Shown in pieces: positions 8,319-18,323 of a stretch of 64,000 bases of DNA. The notes beneath the pieces were generated by a model. The model saw only the letters and a program-made list of their open reading frames with translations, did no database searches and was not told where the DNA came from. A program made the position numbers and the translations under genes. Source of the stretch: Citrobacter sp. Its GTDB lineage: Bacteria; Pseudomonadota; Gammaproteobacteria; Enterobacterales; Enterobacteriaceae. The DNA lies in NCBI GenBank assembly GCA_019415335.1, contig DXKH01000084.1, forward strand, positions 1 through 64,000, written 5' to 3'. How positions within the stretch are numbered: position 1 is the first letter of the stretch; every line of letters starts with the position of its first letter.

Positions 8319-9257
8319 ATGGGTAAGAAAGTTTTTGTCGATTTAACGCATCCATTTAGCGCCGACACTCCGCGCTGGCCTTACTTCGATAAGCCGCTGA
8401 TCGACAGTGCGCATACTATGGCAAAAGGCGGCGTGTTAACCCAGCGTATTTCCTGCACCATGCACACCGGTACCCACTGCGATGCCCCGCGTCATGTGAT
8501 GGAAATAGAATTCGACGGTAAAAGAGCGCGCTATACGCATGAAATGCCGGTCGATGCTTATACTGGTGAGGCGGTATGCCTGGAAATTAACGTCGGGCGC
8601 TGGGAATTAATTCAGCCACATCATCTGGAAGATGCCTGTCTCCGTGCAAATATCAAACCGGAAGAGTTAGCCGGAATGGTGGTATGCCTGAATACCGGTA
8701 TGCATCGTAAATTTGATGACTCAAAAGAGTATTATCACTACTCCTGCGGTACTGGCGTGGAAGCCGGAAAATGGTTTGTTAAAAATAAAGTTAAATGCGT
8801 CGCGATGGATATGCAGGCATTAGATCACCCGCTACATACTGCGATGGGGAATAACGGCGCCACGCGTATGAATTTACTTGGCGCATCCGGACGCCCGCTT
8901 ACCGAAGAATATACTGAACAGTTCGGTGAAGAAGCCTATGCAGAATTTGATAAAGAGCTGTATATCAAACTCCACGGCCAAGCCGCCTATGATGAAAAGT
9001 TCGGCGATCTGGAGGCTATTGGCTGCTGGGGCACCTGGGAACCCTGCCATAAGCAGATGCTCGGCCACGGTATTGTCGGCGTTGAAAACCTCGGCGGCAA
9101 TCTGGATAAAGTTTCCGGCAAGCGCTTCCGTTTCTTCTGTTTCCCACTGCGCTGGTATTTAGGCGATGGCTCGATGGTGCGCTGCGTGGCGGAAATTGAT
9201 GAAGATGATATGAATAATGTCCCGGAAAGAACCTATAGCTACGGAGGCTGCATTTAA
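8319..9257 (+). CDS. Cyclase-family (kynurenine-formamidase-like) metal hydrolase
   Basis: The product is 312 aa and carries the family's metal-binding signature HTGTHCDAPRH (residues 49-59). Members include kynurenine formamidases, isatin hydrolases and polyketide cyclases; they use a divalent metal to open amide, lactone or cyclic ketone bonds, or to close rings. At 312 aa it is longer than KynB (about 210 aa) and has an extra segment at about residues 200-250. Its place in the operon suggests hydrolysis of a cyclic or activated substrate before oxidation. The actual bond is unknown. Confidence 0.8.
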   Translation: MGKKVFVDLTHPFSADTPRWPYFDKPLIDSAHTMAKGGVLTQRISCTMHTGTHCDAPRHVMEIEFDGKRARYTHEMPVDAYTGEAVCLEINVGRWELIQPHHLEDACLRANIKPEELAGMVVCLNTGMHRKFDDSKEYYHYSCGTGVEAGKWFVKNKVKCVAMDMQALDHPLHTAMGNNGATRMNLLGASGRPLTEEYTEQFGEEAYAEFDKELYIKLHGQAAYDEKFGDLEAIGCWGTWEPCHKQMLGHGIVGVENLGGNLDKVSGKRFRFFCFPLRWYLGDGSMVRCVAEIDEDDMNNVPERTYSYGGCI

Positions 9258-9327
9258 TTAAATTCCTCCTGAATTATTTTTATAAGTAACGTAGCTGACT
9301 AATTTGCTATTTAGCGAAAGGTAATCT

Positions 9328-9362
9328 GTGCCCGAAATAATATTTTCATTCATTCCGGGCGC
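9328..9362 (+). promoter_or_regulatory. Intercistronic hairpin between cyclase and thiolase genes
   Basis: GTGCCCG (9328-9334) pairs with CGGGCGC (9356-9362), with one G-T pair, inside the only large gap (191 bp) of the cluster. It is not followed by a T-run. It may be a processing site or a weak terminator, or mark a second transcription unit starting before the thiolase gene. Confidence 0.3.
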
Positions 9363-9448
9363 ATCACACTTTTACGCCAAAATAATCTTATAGCGATATT
9401 TTTACATTATTAAATATCAATGCCGCTCTGCATCGGAGGAGCAACCAC

Positions 9449-10633
9449 ATGAGTACAAAAGATGTTGTCATTGTCAGCGCCGCCCGTACGCCCATCGGCT
9501 GCTTTGGCGGCGCGCTAAAGGATCTCTCGGCTATCCAACTGGGCGAGCATGCAATCACCGCCGCTATCGCTCGCGCCGCTATCAAACCGGACGATGTTGA
9601 CGAAGTGATTATGGGCAACGTACTGGGGGCAGGGCTAGGTCAGAACGTCGCTCGTCAGGTCGCTATCGCCGCCGGGATCCCGGTAGAAAAAAGCGCCTTT
9701 AACGTCAGCAAAGTATGCGGTTCCGGGCTCAAGGCGACCATTCTAGGCGCACAGGCCATCGCGCTGGGCGATGCGGAAATCGTGGTGGCTGGTGGGACGG
9801 AAAGTATGAGCAACGCCATGTACTTATCCGCCGCGGCCCGCTGGGGACAGCGCATGGGCGACAGTGCGCTGATTGACAGCCTGATTAGCGACGGTCTGAC
9901 CGATGCCTTTTCCGGTGAGCATATGGGGATCACCGCCGAAAACCTGGCGCAAAAATACCAGCTCACCCGGGAAGAGCTGGACGCCTATGCGGCGGAAAGC
10001 CAGCAACGCACTGAATGGGCGCAGAAAAACGGTCGTTTCGACAACGAAATCGTGCCGATCAAAATCGTCACGCGCAAAGAAGAGCGTTACGTCAAAGCCG
10101 ATGAATTCCCCCGCCACGGAACCACGCGAGAAACCCTCGCCCGGCTACGCCCGGCGTTTCGGCCAGACGGCGTGGTGACCGCAGGCAACGCTTCCGGCAT
10201 TAACGACGGCGCCGCCGCGCTGGTCCTGATGAGCCGTGAAAAAGCCGCCGCCCTCCAGCTTCAGCCGCTGGCGACGATCCGCGCCTGGGGCAGCGGCGGC
10301 GTCGATCCCAATATCATGGGCTACGGGCCGGTACCCGCAACCCGTCGGGCCTTATCCCGCGCGGGCTTACAGGTGGATGACCTCGACGTCATTGAGGCCA
10401 ACGAAGCCTTCGCCTCCCAGTGCCTGAGCGTGATGAAAGGGCTGGGGCTGGATCCGCAGAAAACCAACGTCAACGGCGGCGCAATTGCCCTCGGTCACCC
10501 TATCGGCGCTTCCGGCGCACGCATTCTGGTCTCGCTGGTTCATGAAATGCAGCGCCGCCACGCTCGTTATGGTCTCGCTACGCTCTGTATCGGCGGCGGG
10601 ATGGGACTGGCCATGGTGGTTGAAAAAGAATAA
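9449..10633 (+). CDS. Acetyl-CoA acetyltransferase (thiolase)
   Basis: The product is 394 aa, full length. The three catalytic features of thiolases are present: Cys90 in VCGSGLKA, His350 in GHPIGASG and Cys380 in CIGGGMG. It splits acetoacetyl-CoA with CoA into two acetyl-CoA, or works on a related 3-ketoacyl-CoA. A strong site (CGGAGGAG) precedes the start. It is the natural last step after BKACE and the CoA-transferase, and BKACE follows it after 17 bp. Confidence 0.93.
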   Translation: MSTKDVVIVSAARTPIGCFGGALKDLSAIQLGEHAITAAIARAAIKPDDVDEVIMGNVLGAGLGQNVARQVAIAAGIPVEKSAFNVSKVCGSGLKATILGAQAIALGDAEIVVAGGTESMSNAMYLSAAARWGQRMGDSALIDSLISDGLTDAFSGEHMGITAENLAQKYQLTREELDAYAAESQQRTEWAQKNGRFDNEIVPIKIVTRKEERYVKADEFPRHGTTRETLARLRPAFRPDGVVTAGNASGINDGAAALVLMSREKAAALQLQPLATIRAWGSGGVDPNIMGYGPVPATRRALSRAGLQVDDLDVIEANEAFASQCLSVMKGLGLDPQKTNVNGGAIALGHPIGASGARILVSLVHEMQRRHARYGLATLCIGGGMGLAMVVEKE

Positions 10634-10650
10634 GGATCAAGGAGTTAATT

Positions 10651-11511
10651 ATGTCTGTAGAAAACCGCGTTATTCTGACCGTCGCCTGCACCGGGGCCTG
10701 GCCACAGAAGAGCGACACCCCGTATATTCCGCTCACACCGCAGGAGCAGGCCGATGAAATCGTCCGCTGCTGCGAGGCCGGAGCCTCCATTGCTCACATT
10801 CATGTGCGTGATGAGGAAAGTCAGGCTTCGATGGATTTCGATCAATTCGCCGAGACCGTGCGCCTGGTACGTGCGCGTTGCGATATCGTCATTAATCTGA
10901 CGACCTCCGGCGGACTTGGACTGAGCGACGAAATTCGCATGAAGCCATTCCAGTTATTGCGGCCCGAAATGGGCTCTTTCGATGCCGGAACTATGAACTG
11001 GGCCCACTCAACAATATTCGAAAATAGCCCGCGCTTTCTGGAGAAACTCGCTGTCAGCATGAACGAGTGCCAGGTGAAGCCGGAGTTTGAAATCTTCGAT
11101 GCCGGGATGATTTACAACGTCCTGTACTACATGAAGAAAGGGCTGATCGAGGGGAATCCACACTTTCAGTTTGTCCTCGGTGCACCGGGAGGAATGACGG
11201 CGGAAGTGCGTAACCTGATGTTCTTGCTCGATACCTGCAAACAGCATTTAGGAGATAATTTCACCTGGTCGGCGTTGGGCATTGGTCGCGGTCACCTGCC
11301 GATTGTCCTCGCCGCGCTGGCGCTGGGGGGTAACGTTCGGGTTGGCATGGAAGACAACATTCTCTATCGCAAAGGTGAACTGGCGCAATCCAATACCTGG
11401 TTCGTTGAGCGCGTTAAGCGGCTGGCGGCGGAAGTGGATAAAACCATCGCCACGCCGGATGAGACCCGCGCCATGCTTGGCCTGATACGACAGCAGCTAG
11501 TTAGCGCCTGA
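10651..11511 (+). CDS. BKACE-family beta-keto acid cleavage enzyme
   Basis: The product is 286 aa of the DUF849/Kce family. It shows the zinc ligands in HIHVRD (His49, His51) and GMEDN near the C-terminus, plus the VACTG strand start. These enzymes condense a beta-keto acid with acetyl-CoA and release acetoacetate and a new acyl-CoA. The specificity of the side chain (amine, carboxylate, hydrophobic) is set by active-site residues and cannot be read safely here. The start has AAGGAG upstream. Its product acetoacetate fits the CoA-transferase and thiolase of the same operon. Confidence 0.9.
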   Translation: MSVENRVILTVACTGAWPQKSDTPYIPLTPQEQADEIVRCCEAGASIAHIHVRDEESQASMDFDQFAETVRLVRARCDIVINLTTSGGLGLSDEIRMKPFQLLRPEMGSFDAGTMNWAHSTIFENSPRFLEKLAVSMNECQVKPEFEIFDAGMIYNVLYYMKKGLIEGNPHFQFVLGAPGGMTAEVRNLMFLLDTCKQHLGDNFTWSALGIGRGHLPIVLAALALGGNVRVGMEDNILYRKGELAQSNTWFVERVKRLAAEVDKTIATPDETRAMLGLIRQQLVSA

Positions 11512-11596
11512 TTACGCAGCTTCTTACAGAATGTCGATCGCCTCTCTTTATGTGCAGGCGATCGCTTTCGATCGATATCTGAACGAGAACCCTTAT

Positions 11597-13123
11597 ATGA
11601 ATATTTCGATTCCCCGGGAACAGCTGGCGGGTGAGACGCGGGTCGCCGCCACACCCGCTACCGTTGAACAGATGCTGAAGCTGGGCTTTACGATCTCCAT
11701 CGCCCGCGGCGCGGGTGCAGCGGCAAATATTACTGATGATGCATGGCAGACCGCAGGTGCAACGCTGTGTTCGCAGGATGAGGTCTGGCAGAGCGATATT
11801 ATCCTGAAAGTTAATGCGCCTCTTGCGGATGAAATTCCTCTTTTGCGCCCAGGCTGCACGTTAATCAGTTTCATCTGGCCTGCACAGAACCCCGAGCTAA
11901 TGGCGAAACTCGCCGCCCGCGGGGTGACGGTGATGGCAATGGATGCCGTACCGCGCATTTCTCGTGCCCAGTCGCTGGACGCCTTAAGCTCAATGGCTAA
12001 TATTGCCGGATACAGGGCAGTAGTGGAAGCTGCTCACCAGTTTGGTCGTTTCTTTACTGGACAGATCACTGCTGCCGGTAAAGTTCCACCGGCGAAAGTG
12101 CTGGTCATTGGCGCAGGCGTTGCCGGGCTGTCGGCAATTGGCGCCGCCAGCAGCCTCGGCGCCATTGTACGCGCCTTCGATACCCGCCCGGAAGTCAAAG
12201 AACAGATCCAAAGCATGGGCGCGGAGTTTCTGGAACTTAATTTTGAAGAACAGAGCGGCAGCGGGGATGGTTATGCCCGTCAGATGTCTGCCGAGTTTAT
12301 TGAGGCAGAAATGGCCCTGTTCGCCGCTCAGGCCAGAGAGGTCGATATTATTATCACTACCGCACTCATTCCCGGGAAACCTGCGCCGCGGCTTATCACC
12401 CGCGAGATGGTCGCCAGCATGAAACCCGGCAGCGTTATCGTCGACCTTGCCGCTCAGACCGGCGGCAACTGTGAGCTGACGGTACAGGGCAAATGTATCA
12501 CCAGCGATGATGGCGTAAAGATCATCGGCTATACCGACCTGCCAGCACGGCTGGCGGCCCAGTCATCCCAGCTTTACGGCACCAATTTGGTCAATCTGCT
12601 GAAGCTTTTGTGTAAAGAAAAAGACGGCAATATCGTCATCGATTTTAATGATGTCGTTATCCGCGGCGTAACTGTGGTTCGGGAGGGGGAAATCACCTGG
12701 CCTGCGCCGCCAATTCAGGTTTCGGCCCAGCCGCAGCAGCCTAAGACCGTACCAACCGAGACGGTAAAAAACGCACCCGCTTCACCGTGGCGTCCATACC
12801 TTTTTCTGGCGCTGGTTATTGCACTATTTGGCTGGCTTGCGCATCGCGCACCGGCGGACTTCCTTGCCCATTTTACCGTCTTTGCCCTCTCGTGCGTGGT
12901 GGGCTATTACGTGGTGTGGAACGTCAATCACTCCCTGCATACGCCGTTGATGTCGGTCACCAATGCGGTATCGGGGATCATTATCGTCGGCGCGGTCCTG
13001 CAAATTGGCCTTGGAGGCTGGATCTCCGTACTGGCTTTTATCGCCGTTTTTATCGCCAGCATTAATATCTTCGGCGGTTTTTACGTTACCCGTCGCATGC
13101 TGAAAATGTTCCGCAGAAACTAA
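11597..13123 (+). CDS. pntA: NAD(P) transhydrogenase subunit alpha (PntA paralogue)
   Basis: The product is 508 aa and can be aligned over its full length with E. coli PntA (start [20 protein letters not shown]). It has the NAD(H)-binding domain I (about residues 1-380, with [15 protein letters not shown] and [22 protein letters not shown]) and four C-terminal membrane helices. An in-frame start at 11531 exists, but 11597 matches the family N-terminus. With PntB it couples hydride transfer between NADH and NADP+ to proton flow across the inner membrane. As the chromosomal pntAB is normally elsewhere, this is probably an extra, pathway-linked copy. Confidence 0.9.
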   Translation: MNISIPREQLAGETRVAATPATVEQMLKLGFTISIARGAGAAANITDDAWQTAGATLCSQDEVWQSDIILKVNAPLADEIPLLRPGCTLISFIWPAQNPELMAKLAARGVTVMAMDAVPRISRAQSLDALSSMANIAGYRAVVEAAHQFGRFFTGQITAAGKVPPAKVLVIGAGVAGLSAIGAASSLGAIVRAFDTRPEVKEQIQSMGAEFLELNFEEQSGSGDGYARQMSAEFIEAEMALFAAQAREVDIIITTALIPGKPAPRLITREMVASMKPGSVIVDLAAQTGGNCELTVQGKCITSDDGVKIIGYTDLPARLAAQSSQLYGTNLVNLLKLLCKEKDGNIVIDFNDVVIRGVTVVREGEITWPAPPIQVSAQPQQPKTVPTETVKNAPASPWRPYLFLALVIALFGWLAHRAPADFLAHFTVFALSCVVGYYVVWNVNHSLHTPLMSVTNAVSGIIIVGAVLQIGLGGWISVLAFIAVFIASINIFGGFYVTRRMLKMFRRN

Positions 13124-13132
13124 GGAGTTGTT

Positions 13133-14521
13133 ATGTCTGGAGGTCTTGTTACTGCGGCTTACATTATTGCCGCGCTGTTGTTTATTTTTAGCCTTGCAGG
13201 CTTATCGAAGCATGAGACGTCGCGAGCAGGGATCGTTTTCGGCATCGCCGGGATGGCAATTGCGCTGGCGGCGACTATCCTCGGTCCCCAGGCAGCCAAT
13301 CTTGCATGGATCCTGGTAGCGATGATGGCAGGTGGTGGCATCGGTATCTTTCTCGCGCAGCGGGTGGAAATGACCGAAATGCCGGAGCTGGTGGCGATTC
13401 TGCACAGCTTTGTCGGCCTCGCGGCTGTGCTGGTGGGTATTAATAGCTACCTTGACCACGCGCCGCTCGATGACACGGCCATGAAGGTTATCCATCTTGT
13501 GGAGGTCTTTTTGGGGATCTTCATTGGAGCCATAACCTTTACCGGTTCGGTAGTGGCGTTCGGTAAGCTGCGCGGGATCTTTGCGTCAAAACCGCTAATG
13601 TTGCCAGGCCGACACGGTATGAATCTCGCGGCTCTGCTGGTCTCTTTTACCTTAATGATCGTATTCGTGTGCAGCAATAACCTGCTGTGGCAGAGTCTGG
13701 CATTAAGTGTTATGACGCTAATTGCACTGGCGTTTGGCTGGCATCTTGTTGCTTCAATCGGCGGCGCAGATATGCCGGTGGTTGTCTCAATGCTCAACTC
13801 CTATTCCGGCTGGGCAGCGGCGGCGGCAGGTTTTATGCTCAGTAACGACCTGCTAATCGTGACCGGTGCGCTGGTTGGCTCTTCAGGGGCCATCCTTTCT
13901 TACATTATGTGTAAGGCCATGAATCGCGCGTTTATCAGCGTCATCGCCGGCGGCTTTGGCAGCGAGGGTGCGGCATCTGACGGTAGTGCCCCACAGGGCG
14001 AACATCGTGAATGCAGCGCTGCGGAGGTAGCGGAAGCGCTGAAAAACGCCCGTTCAGTCATTATTACCCCCGGCTACGGGCTGGCAGTAGCCCAGGCGCA
14101 ATATCCTGTACAGGAATTGACCAGTCGGCTGATTGCGCTAGGCGTAAAGGTACGATTCGGTATCCATCCAGTAGCCGGGCGTTTACCGGGACATATGAAC
14201 GTGCTGCTGGCGGAAGCAAAAGTCTCCTACGATATAGTGCTGGAGATGGAAGAGATTAATGACGACTTCAGTGCTACCGACGTGGTGCTGGTCATCGGCG
14301 CCAATGACACCGTTAACCCTGCTGCACAGGAAGATCCCGGAAGCCCCATCGCAGGCATGCCGGTACTGGAAGTGTGGAAAGCACAGCAGGTGGTGGTGTT
14401 CAAACGTTCGATGAATACTGGCTACGCAGGCGTACAGAACCCCCTGTTCTTTAAAGAAAACACCACCATGCTGTTTGGTGATGCAAAAGCGAGCGTAGAG
14501 GCGATACTTGCGCAGCTCTAA
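13133..14521 (+). CDS. pntB: NAD(P) transhydrogenase subunit beta (PntB paralogue)
   Basis: The product is 462 aa, exactly the E. coli PntB length. It has an N-terminal block of membrane helices (about residues 1-260) and the C-terminal NADP(H)-binding domain III with [14 protein letters not shown] and [12 protein letters not shown]. The region [19 protein letters not shown] is nearly invariant in the family. It starts 10 bp after pntA behind AAGGAG and closes the operon. Presence at the end of a dehydrogenase-rich operon suggests balancing of NADH and NADPH made or used by the pathway. Confidence 0.92.
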   Translation: MSGGLVTAAYIIAALLFIFSLAGLSKHETSRAGIVFGIAGMAIALAATILGPQAANLAWILVAMMAGGGIGIFLAQRVEMTEMPELVAILHSFVGLAAVLVGINSYLDHAPLDDTAMKVIHLVEVFLGIFIGAITFTGSVVAFGKLRGIFASKPLMLPGRHGMNLAALLVSFTLMIVFVCSNNLLWQSLALSVMTLIALAFGWHLVASIGGADMPVVVSMLNSYSGWAAAAAGFMLSNDLLIVTGALVGSSGAILSYIMCKAMNRAFISVIAGGFGSEGAASDGSAPQGEHRECSAAEVAEALKNARSVIITPGYGLAVAQAQYPVQELTSRLIALGVKVRFGIHPVAGRLPGHMNVLLAEAKVSYDIVLEMEEINDDFSATDVVLVIGANDTVNPAAQEDPGSPIAGMPVLEVWKAQQVVVFKRSMNTGYAGVQNPLFFKENTTMLFGDAKASVEAILAQL

Positions 14522-14892
14522 TTAATTGATTAGACGTACCGGATGAATTGCAGAGGGTGATGGAAGAGTACATCACCTCCTGAAATTTTGCTCGAGTCAG
14601 AATCAGAGTATTACATTGAGTATCAACACTGTTCGCTCAGCGCAGGATAGTTCTGGCACATTGTTAAAAAATAAGAAGCTCACCCCGAGGTAATATATGT
14701 CGGTATGACAGATCTTTAACATAGTAATGGATAGGCCAGGGATAAGGTGGGCTCCTGCTTTTCAGATTCTGAACTGAGAGCCGTCGCGATTATGTTATTA
14801 TAAATAATATCGCGTGAATTATTTTAGGACTGAACTCTACTTTAAACGATGGGGATATTGGGAAAGGAGTAGCTCAGAAAGAGTAGGCTATA
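14522..14892. other. Non-coding stretch after the catabolic operon
   Basis: No convincing gene is seen in these 371 bp. A hairpin, GGTGATG (14556-14562) with CATCACC (14571-14577), lies 35 bp after the pntB stop and may be the operon terminator, though only AAATTTTG follows. The rest is AT-rich and carries no tRNA or clear attachment site, although it is the border between the catabolic cluster and phage-satellite DNA. Confidence 0.5.
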
Positions 14893-15102
14893 TCAGTGGC
14901 CACGTGAATCGGCAATGCGTTGCTGTAACCATAATTCGACTTCACTTTTCTTCCAGCGGGAACTGCGACCTAGTTTAATGGGCTTTGGGAATTGGCCATC
15001 TTTTATAAGCTTGTAGAACCACTTATCTGTCAGCCCCGTTAGCTTCGTGATGAAGCGCATATCCACCAGTTGGTCATCAAGCAAAGAAATTTGTTCTGTC
15101 AT
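14893..15102 (-). CDS. AlpA-family helix-turn-helix regulator
   Basis: The product is 69 aa. The segment VDMRFITKLTGLTDKWFYKL followed by FPKPIKLGRSSRWKKSEV is the AlpA/excisionase-type HTH of P4-like satellites and cryptic prophages. AlpA proteins activate the integrase or excision genes of their element. The frame is open upstream; 15102 (MTEQI) is preferred, with 15117 (MEDSI) as alternative. The Gp2-like gene lies upstream on the same strand. No integrase gene is visible within the window, so the element is a remnant. Confidence 0.8.
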   Translation of the reverse strand: MTEQISLLDDQLVDMRFITKLTGLTDKWFYKLIKDGQFPKPIKLGRSSRWKKSEVELWLQQRIADSRGH

Positions 15103-15209
15103 GATGCTGTCTTCCATTATGGGATTATCCTGAGCTGGTGGGTGATTGCTCGTTACCACCAGCCCTTCCACATCAATGGATTGATACGTAAAAAAGTGCA
15201 GAACGTGAG

Positions 15210-15788
15210 TTACAGCGTGCGAGGACGCCCCAGTCCGCTGGGCGGCGGTACCTCACTGGCTCCGTAGTGATAGTGACCGTACTTTTGCTCTTCTTTGGCA
15301 AGGTAGCTGATGATGTAGCGCAGGTTATCGATGGCTTCGGTATCACCGTAGTTCACCGGCTTATCAATACTGACGTCATAAGTAGGTTTGTATTCGCAGC
15401 GGTTGTAATAGCCTTCTCGTTGCGTTATTTCCCGCCATATTGTTCCTGCTCGCTCTGCTATTGGGTAGGTAGCCTGGTTAAGGTGCCTGTCGAGATAGAA
15501 CACGATATGGGCATGGCATCCGTGGTCTGCAGAACTCTCCAGCACCCAGAAATACCCTGACAGATTTGTGTGCTGCAGGGTGCGTTCAACCAGCATGCGC
15601 ACCTCTCGCTCGGTTTCATTCCATGAATGACGTTTATAGCGCTCTGTACCTTTCTGATAGAACAGATCGAGTCTGAGTGCCTGTATTCGGGAGTACCGGT
15701 TCAGTAGCTGATTCAGGTGGTCATTGATCAGAGACAGTAGAAACCAGTTCATTGTGTATCTGGAATTAAAAGGGTAAGGTGTGTGCAT
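15210..15788 (-). CDS. Inovirus Gp2 / YagK-YfjJ-like protein
   Basis: The product is 192 aa. The pattern HSWNETEREVRMLVER, FWVLESSADHGCHAHIVFYLDRH and a later NLRYIISYLAKEEQ matches the YagK/YfjJ C-terminal (inovirus Gp2) family found in P4-like satellites and cryptic prophages. The HxH-type histidines in GCHAHIVFYL resemble the HUH fold of replication-initiation proteins, which I infer rather than know for this family. The start at 15788 follows AAAGGA with 7-nt spacing. It is co-directional with alpA, 107 bp apart. Confidence 0.78.
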   Translation of the reverse strand: MHTPYPFNSRYTMNWFLLSLINDHLNQLLNRYSRIQALRLDLFYQKGTERYKRHSWNETEREVRMLVERTLQHTNLSGYFWVLESSADHGCHAHIVFYLDRHLNQATYPIAERAGTIWREITQREGYYNRCEYKPTYDVSIDKPVNYGDTEAIDNLRYIISYLAKEEQKYGHYHYGASEVPPPSGLGRPRTL

Positions 15789-16204
15789 TGATTTATCCTT
15801 TGTCAGGTGGAGTACAAAGGATTGGGATGAGATGTAATTTTTAAGAGAAGCAGGGATACGGCAGATACAGGTAATGGTGTGTCTGGGGGAATACAGGCAG
15901 GATTGTTTGTTGGGGGGAAGGAGCTATGAACAGGGTGGTATAGAAACAGGGAGTGCCCCTTAATTATACTAAAAACCCAAATGTTCATATCTGCTGGTGA
16001 ACGATTCTAATGAGGTGAACAGAGGAGGATCCTAGAGTAAAAATCACAGGAATAACGCAGTAAAACGTCAGAGTATTATCACAATAAAATCAGTAATATA
16101 TCAGTTAAAAATCAGTCATCCTTCAGGTCTGTGACCCGACTCCACCAACCAAAAAGGTACTCATGCTAATCTGTTTTTGGGAGTCAGAAACAGAGGGAAA
16201 GGCG
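15789..16204. other. Non-coding AT-rich stretch
   Basis: This stretch is the divergent intergenic region between the Gp2-like gene (minus) and the 305-aa gene (plus). A short minus-strand frame at 15803-15988 shows no protein-like features. Both promoters probably lie here, but I see no distinct operator or repeat. Confidence 0.4.
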
Positions 16205-17122
16205 ATGTTGCATTACGATATGATCCGCTGCGAGATAATGTACCTAAAAATGTTGGATAGCTTTTTCAATACAGATCACTCGTTACTGTGCAGTACTTAT
16301 GATACGCCGGATCAGTTTCGACATTTGATCTCTCAGATCCTTGAACGACATTTCCTAGGCGATCAGGACAGGATCAAAGTTGGCCGGAAAACGCTTAAAG
16401 AATGGGCTGAGCTGCTACTAATTGATAAAGATTATTTTGATTGTTTCAAAGGTACACCAAGAGCATCGTGGTTTGCTCACCATTATATTTTTGAATATCC
16501 AGTATTACCTGTAGGGTTGACACTTGGTGGGCTGGGGAATGGCTTCGATTGTTCAGCTGGTTTTAATTCTCTTTTAATGGACGATAATATCTTCACAAAT
16601 CTTGATTTCTCTAATTTGAATATTGATTTGGACGATATTGATTGGGATCTGATAACTAATCCACAGGCTACTGCTTCGAAAAAATCGAAACGTGTTTTCT
16701 CCCGATTTTATCTGAACGCGGGAGCAAGTACCTATCTGTACAACCCCACTCCGGTAACTGAGCGTGAACTGATCAACGGTATAATGAGGTACATTGATGA
16801 AGCTCCATGCTCACTTGGAGATAAGATCTCTTATTTCAAAAAACTGCATGAGCGCTGGCTTGAGCAATACAATTTTTTTCTGACAGATTTTGATTGGATG
16901 TCGCGTGATGATGAAACTCAGTTAGTATATCTCTGGGACTATCTGAAAGGAAAAGGACGAATAGCGGGCTATCTTCGCCCTTATAATACGTCTATGCGTT
17001 ATGACATGATTATTGCGGCTATAGATGTGTGGAACGTCCAGCCTGAAGAGAAGCTGGAGTTTATTGAGAAAATGAAACATGCCTGGCAGTCATCAAAATC
17101 TTATCGGCGATCTGCTAAATAG
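16205..17122 (+). CDS. Protein of unknown function, 305 aa
   Basis: I do not recognise this protein. The start at 16205 follows GAGGGAAAGG; an upstream in-frame ATG at 16163 is less well placed. There is no signal peptide or membrane helix. An acidic, leucine/isoleucine-rich stretch in the middle (about residues 125-155, with NLDFSNLNIDLDDIDW) divides two helical, aromatic-rich parts. Base composition is AT-richer than the catabolic genes on the left, as expected for transferred DNA. Being a single cargo-like gene next to a phage-satellite remnant, it could be an accessory gene such as a defence or host-interaction factor, but that is only positional inference. Confidence 0.7.
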   Translation: MLHYDMIRCEIMYLKMLDSFFNTDHSLLCSTYDTPDQFRHLISQILERHFLGDQDRIKVGRKTLKEWAELLLIDKDYFDCFKGTPRASWFAHHYIFEYPVLPVGLTLGGLGNGFDCSAGFNSLLMDDNIFTNLDFSNLNIDLDDIDWDLITNPQATASKKSKRVFSRFYLNAGASTYLYNPTPVTERELINGIMRYIDEAPCSLGDKISYFKKLHERWLEQYNFFLTDFDWMSRDDETQLVYLWDYLKGKGRIAGYLRPYNTSMRYDMIIAAIDVWNVQPEEKLEFIEKMKHAWQSSKSYRRSAK

Positions 17123-17455
17123 CGTTGTGATCCCAGTGGTTTCTTCGTCTGATTTCTCAGTATTGTTATGAATCTTAATCGACCAAGGTTCTATAGCTAG
17201 CTGTCTCTCTTTTGTCCCGTTACGTACAGATCACCATAGCCGAGGCATGGAAGTTAGAACTTTTACTTCTGGCTCGAAGCGTACAAGCTGACTGAGCTGA
17301 AGGTCCGCTGTGAGCGAAAAGCAGTCATTTGGAACGCAAAGGTTCGCAGGTTGAATACCGGGCTTAACTAACCTGCCCGGAATGCTTTAACATGAAGCCA
17401 GACAGGTTTTTTGAAGTCTGATTATCAAAGCGATTTGCAATTATTCATAATATAT
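17123..17455. other. Non-coding stretch with terminator-like hairpins
   Basis: No gene is seen. CCGGGC (17358-17363) pairs with GCCCGG (17375-17380), and AACCTG (17370-17375) could pair with CAGGTT (17401-17406) just before a T-run (TTTTTTG), so this may serve as terminator for plus-strand transcripts. The neighbouring minus-strand gene also ends here. Confidence 0.4.
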
Positions 17456-18220
17456 TCACATAAAGATTATGCGCGATAACCGGACGCCAAAATCAGCATC
17501 AGGATTGGTCTTGCTGTCACCGACGCGCTCCTGGATCACTGCAACAGAAAGGTCCCTTCTCACTGGTAAACGTGAGGCCTGTGCTGATGCCAGCGCAGCC
17601 GACATCTCGTCATGGTGCAGGTCTGTGCAGTAAACGGGTGCGCCCGGCTGCTGTCGCCAGGACAGGGCCAGCGTGCCGGCGTCATATCCATCAAAGCCGG
17701 TATCAGAGACCAGTTGCATTATCAATTTACGATCTGCCTCATTATCCCCGGCTACCGGTATGGCGATCCGGTCGGGGGCCCCGGGCTGCCTGTCTTTGGA
17801 GGCAAACGATCCGGAACCAATCGCATTCCAGGCCTTTATCACACCCCGGCCCAGCAGATCAGACACCCAGAGGCTTTCTGGCTGGCCAGCTTCGATTTCA
17901 TCAATTTTCCCGTCCCGGTGGGGATAGTAGTTTGAGGTGTCTGCCACAATAACGCTGTCAGGAAGGTGCCGGATTACCGGGGCAATCTGAGGCAGGCGAC
18001 TGAGCGGCATGGAAAGAATAATCACATCAACATCGCTGACCGCGTCTACCGCCTTTACAGGTGTTGCGCCTGTTGCCAGCGTTTCGGGAGCGATTGTCTC
18101 CGGGCCACGTGAGTTAGCTACTTTTACCTGATGTCCGGCTGCAGAGAGCCTGCGGGTCAGCGTTTTTCCTATATGGCCCGTGCCGAGAATGCCTATTTTG
18201 AGTGGGGAAGGATAAGTCAT
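17456..18220 (-). CDS. NADPH-dependent F420-reductase-like oxidoreductase (copy 2)
   Basis: The product is 254 aa. An N-terminal Rossmann fold with GILGTGHIGKTLTRRL, ANSRGPETIAP and DTSNYYPHRDG marks the NADP-binding 'coenzyme F420-dependent oxidoreductase' family. Enterobacteria do not make F420, so these homologues probably reduce other compounds with NADPH. AGGAG precedes the ATG at 18220. It is a tandem paralogue of the next gene upstream (same motifs, similar length), 103 bp apart, and both follow marR. The C-terminus (GVRLSRIIFM) differs from its twin. Confidence 0.82.
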   Translation of the reverse strand: MTYPSPLKIGILGTGHIGKTLTRRLSAAGHQVKVANSRGPETIAPETLATGATPVKAVDAVSDVDVIILSMPLSRLPQIAPVIRHLPDSVIVADTSNYYPHRDGKIDEIEAGQPESLWVSDLLGRGVIKAWNAIGSGSFASKDRQPGAPDRIAIPVAGDNEADRKLIMQLVSDTGFDGYDAGTLALSWRQQPGAPVYCTDLHHDEMSAALASAQASRLPVRRDLSVAVIQERVGDSKTNPDADFGVRLSRIIFM

Positions 18221-18323
18221 ATTTTTCTCCTGAGTCATTGCATACCTGAGATGACCTCTGCCCAGCCATTAAATGGGCGTACCTGCCATTAATGAGACGG
18301 CTGCGCTCACGCTGCGTTTTTAA

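Noticed and set aside
6231..11511. Carnitine degradation pathway (lcdH/BKACE/dhcAB/atoB resemblance)
   Set aside because: The gene set is partly alike, but a cyclase-family hydrolase, SDR, cupin and SphA-type porin are unexpected, and the carrier is MFS rather than BCCT or ABC. Kept only as an alternative.
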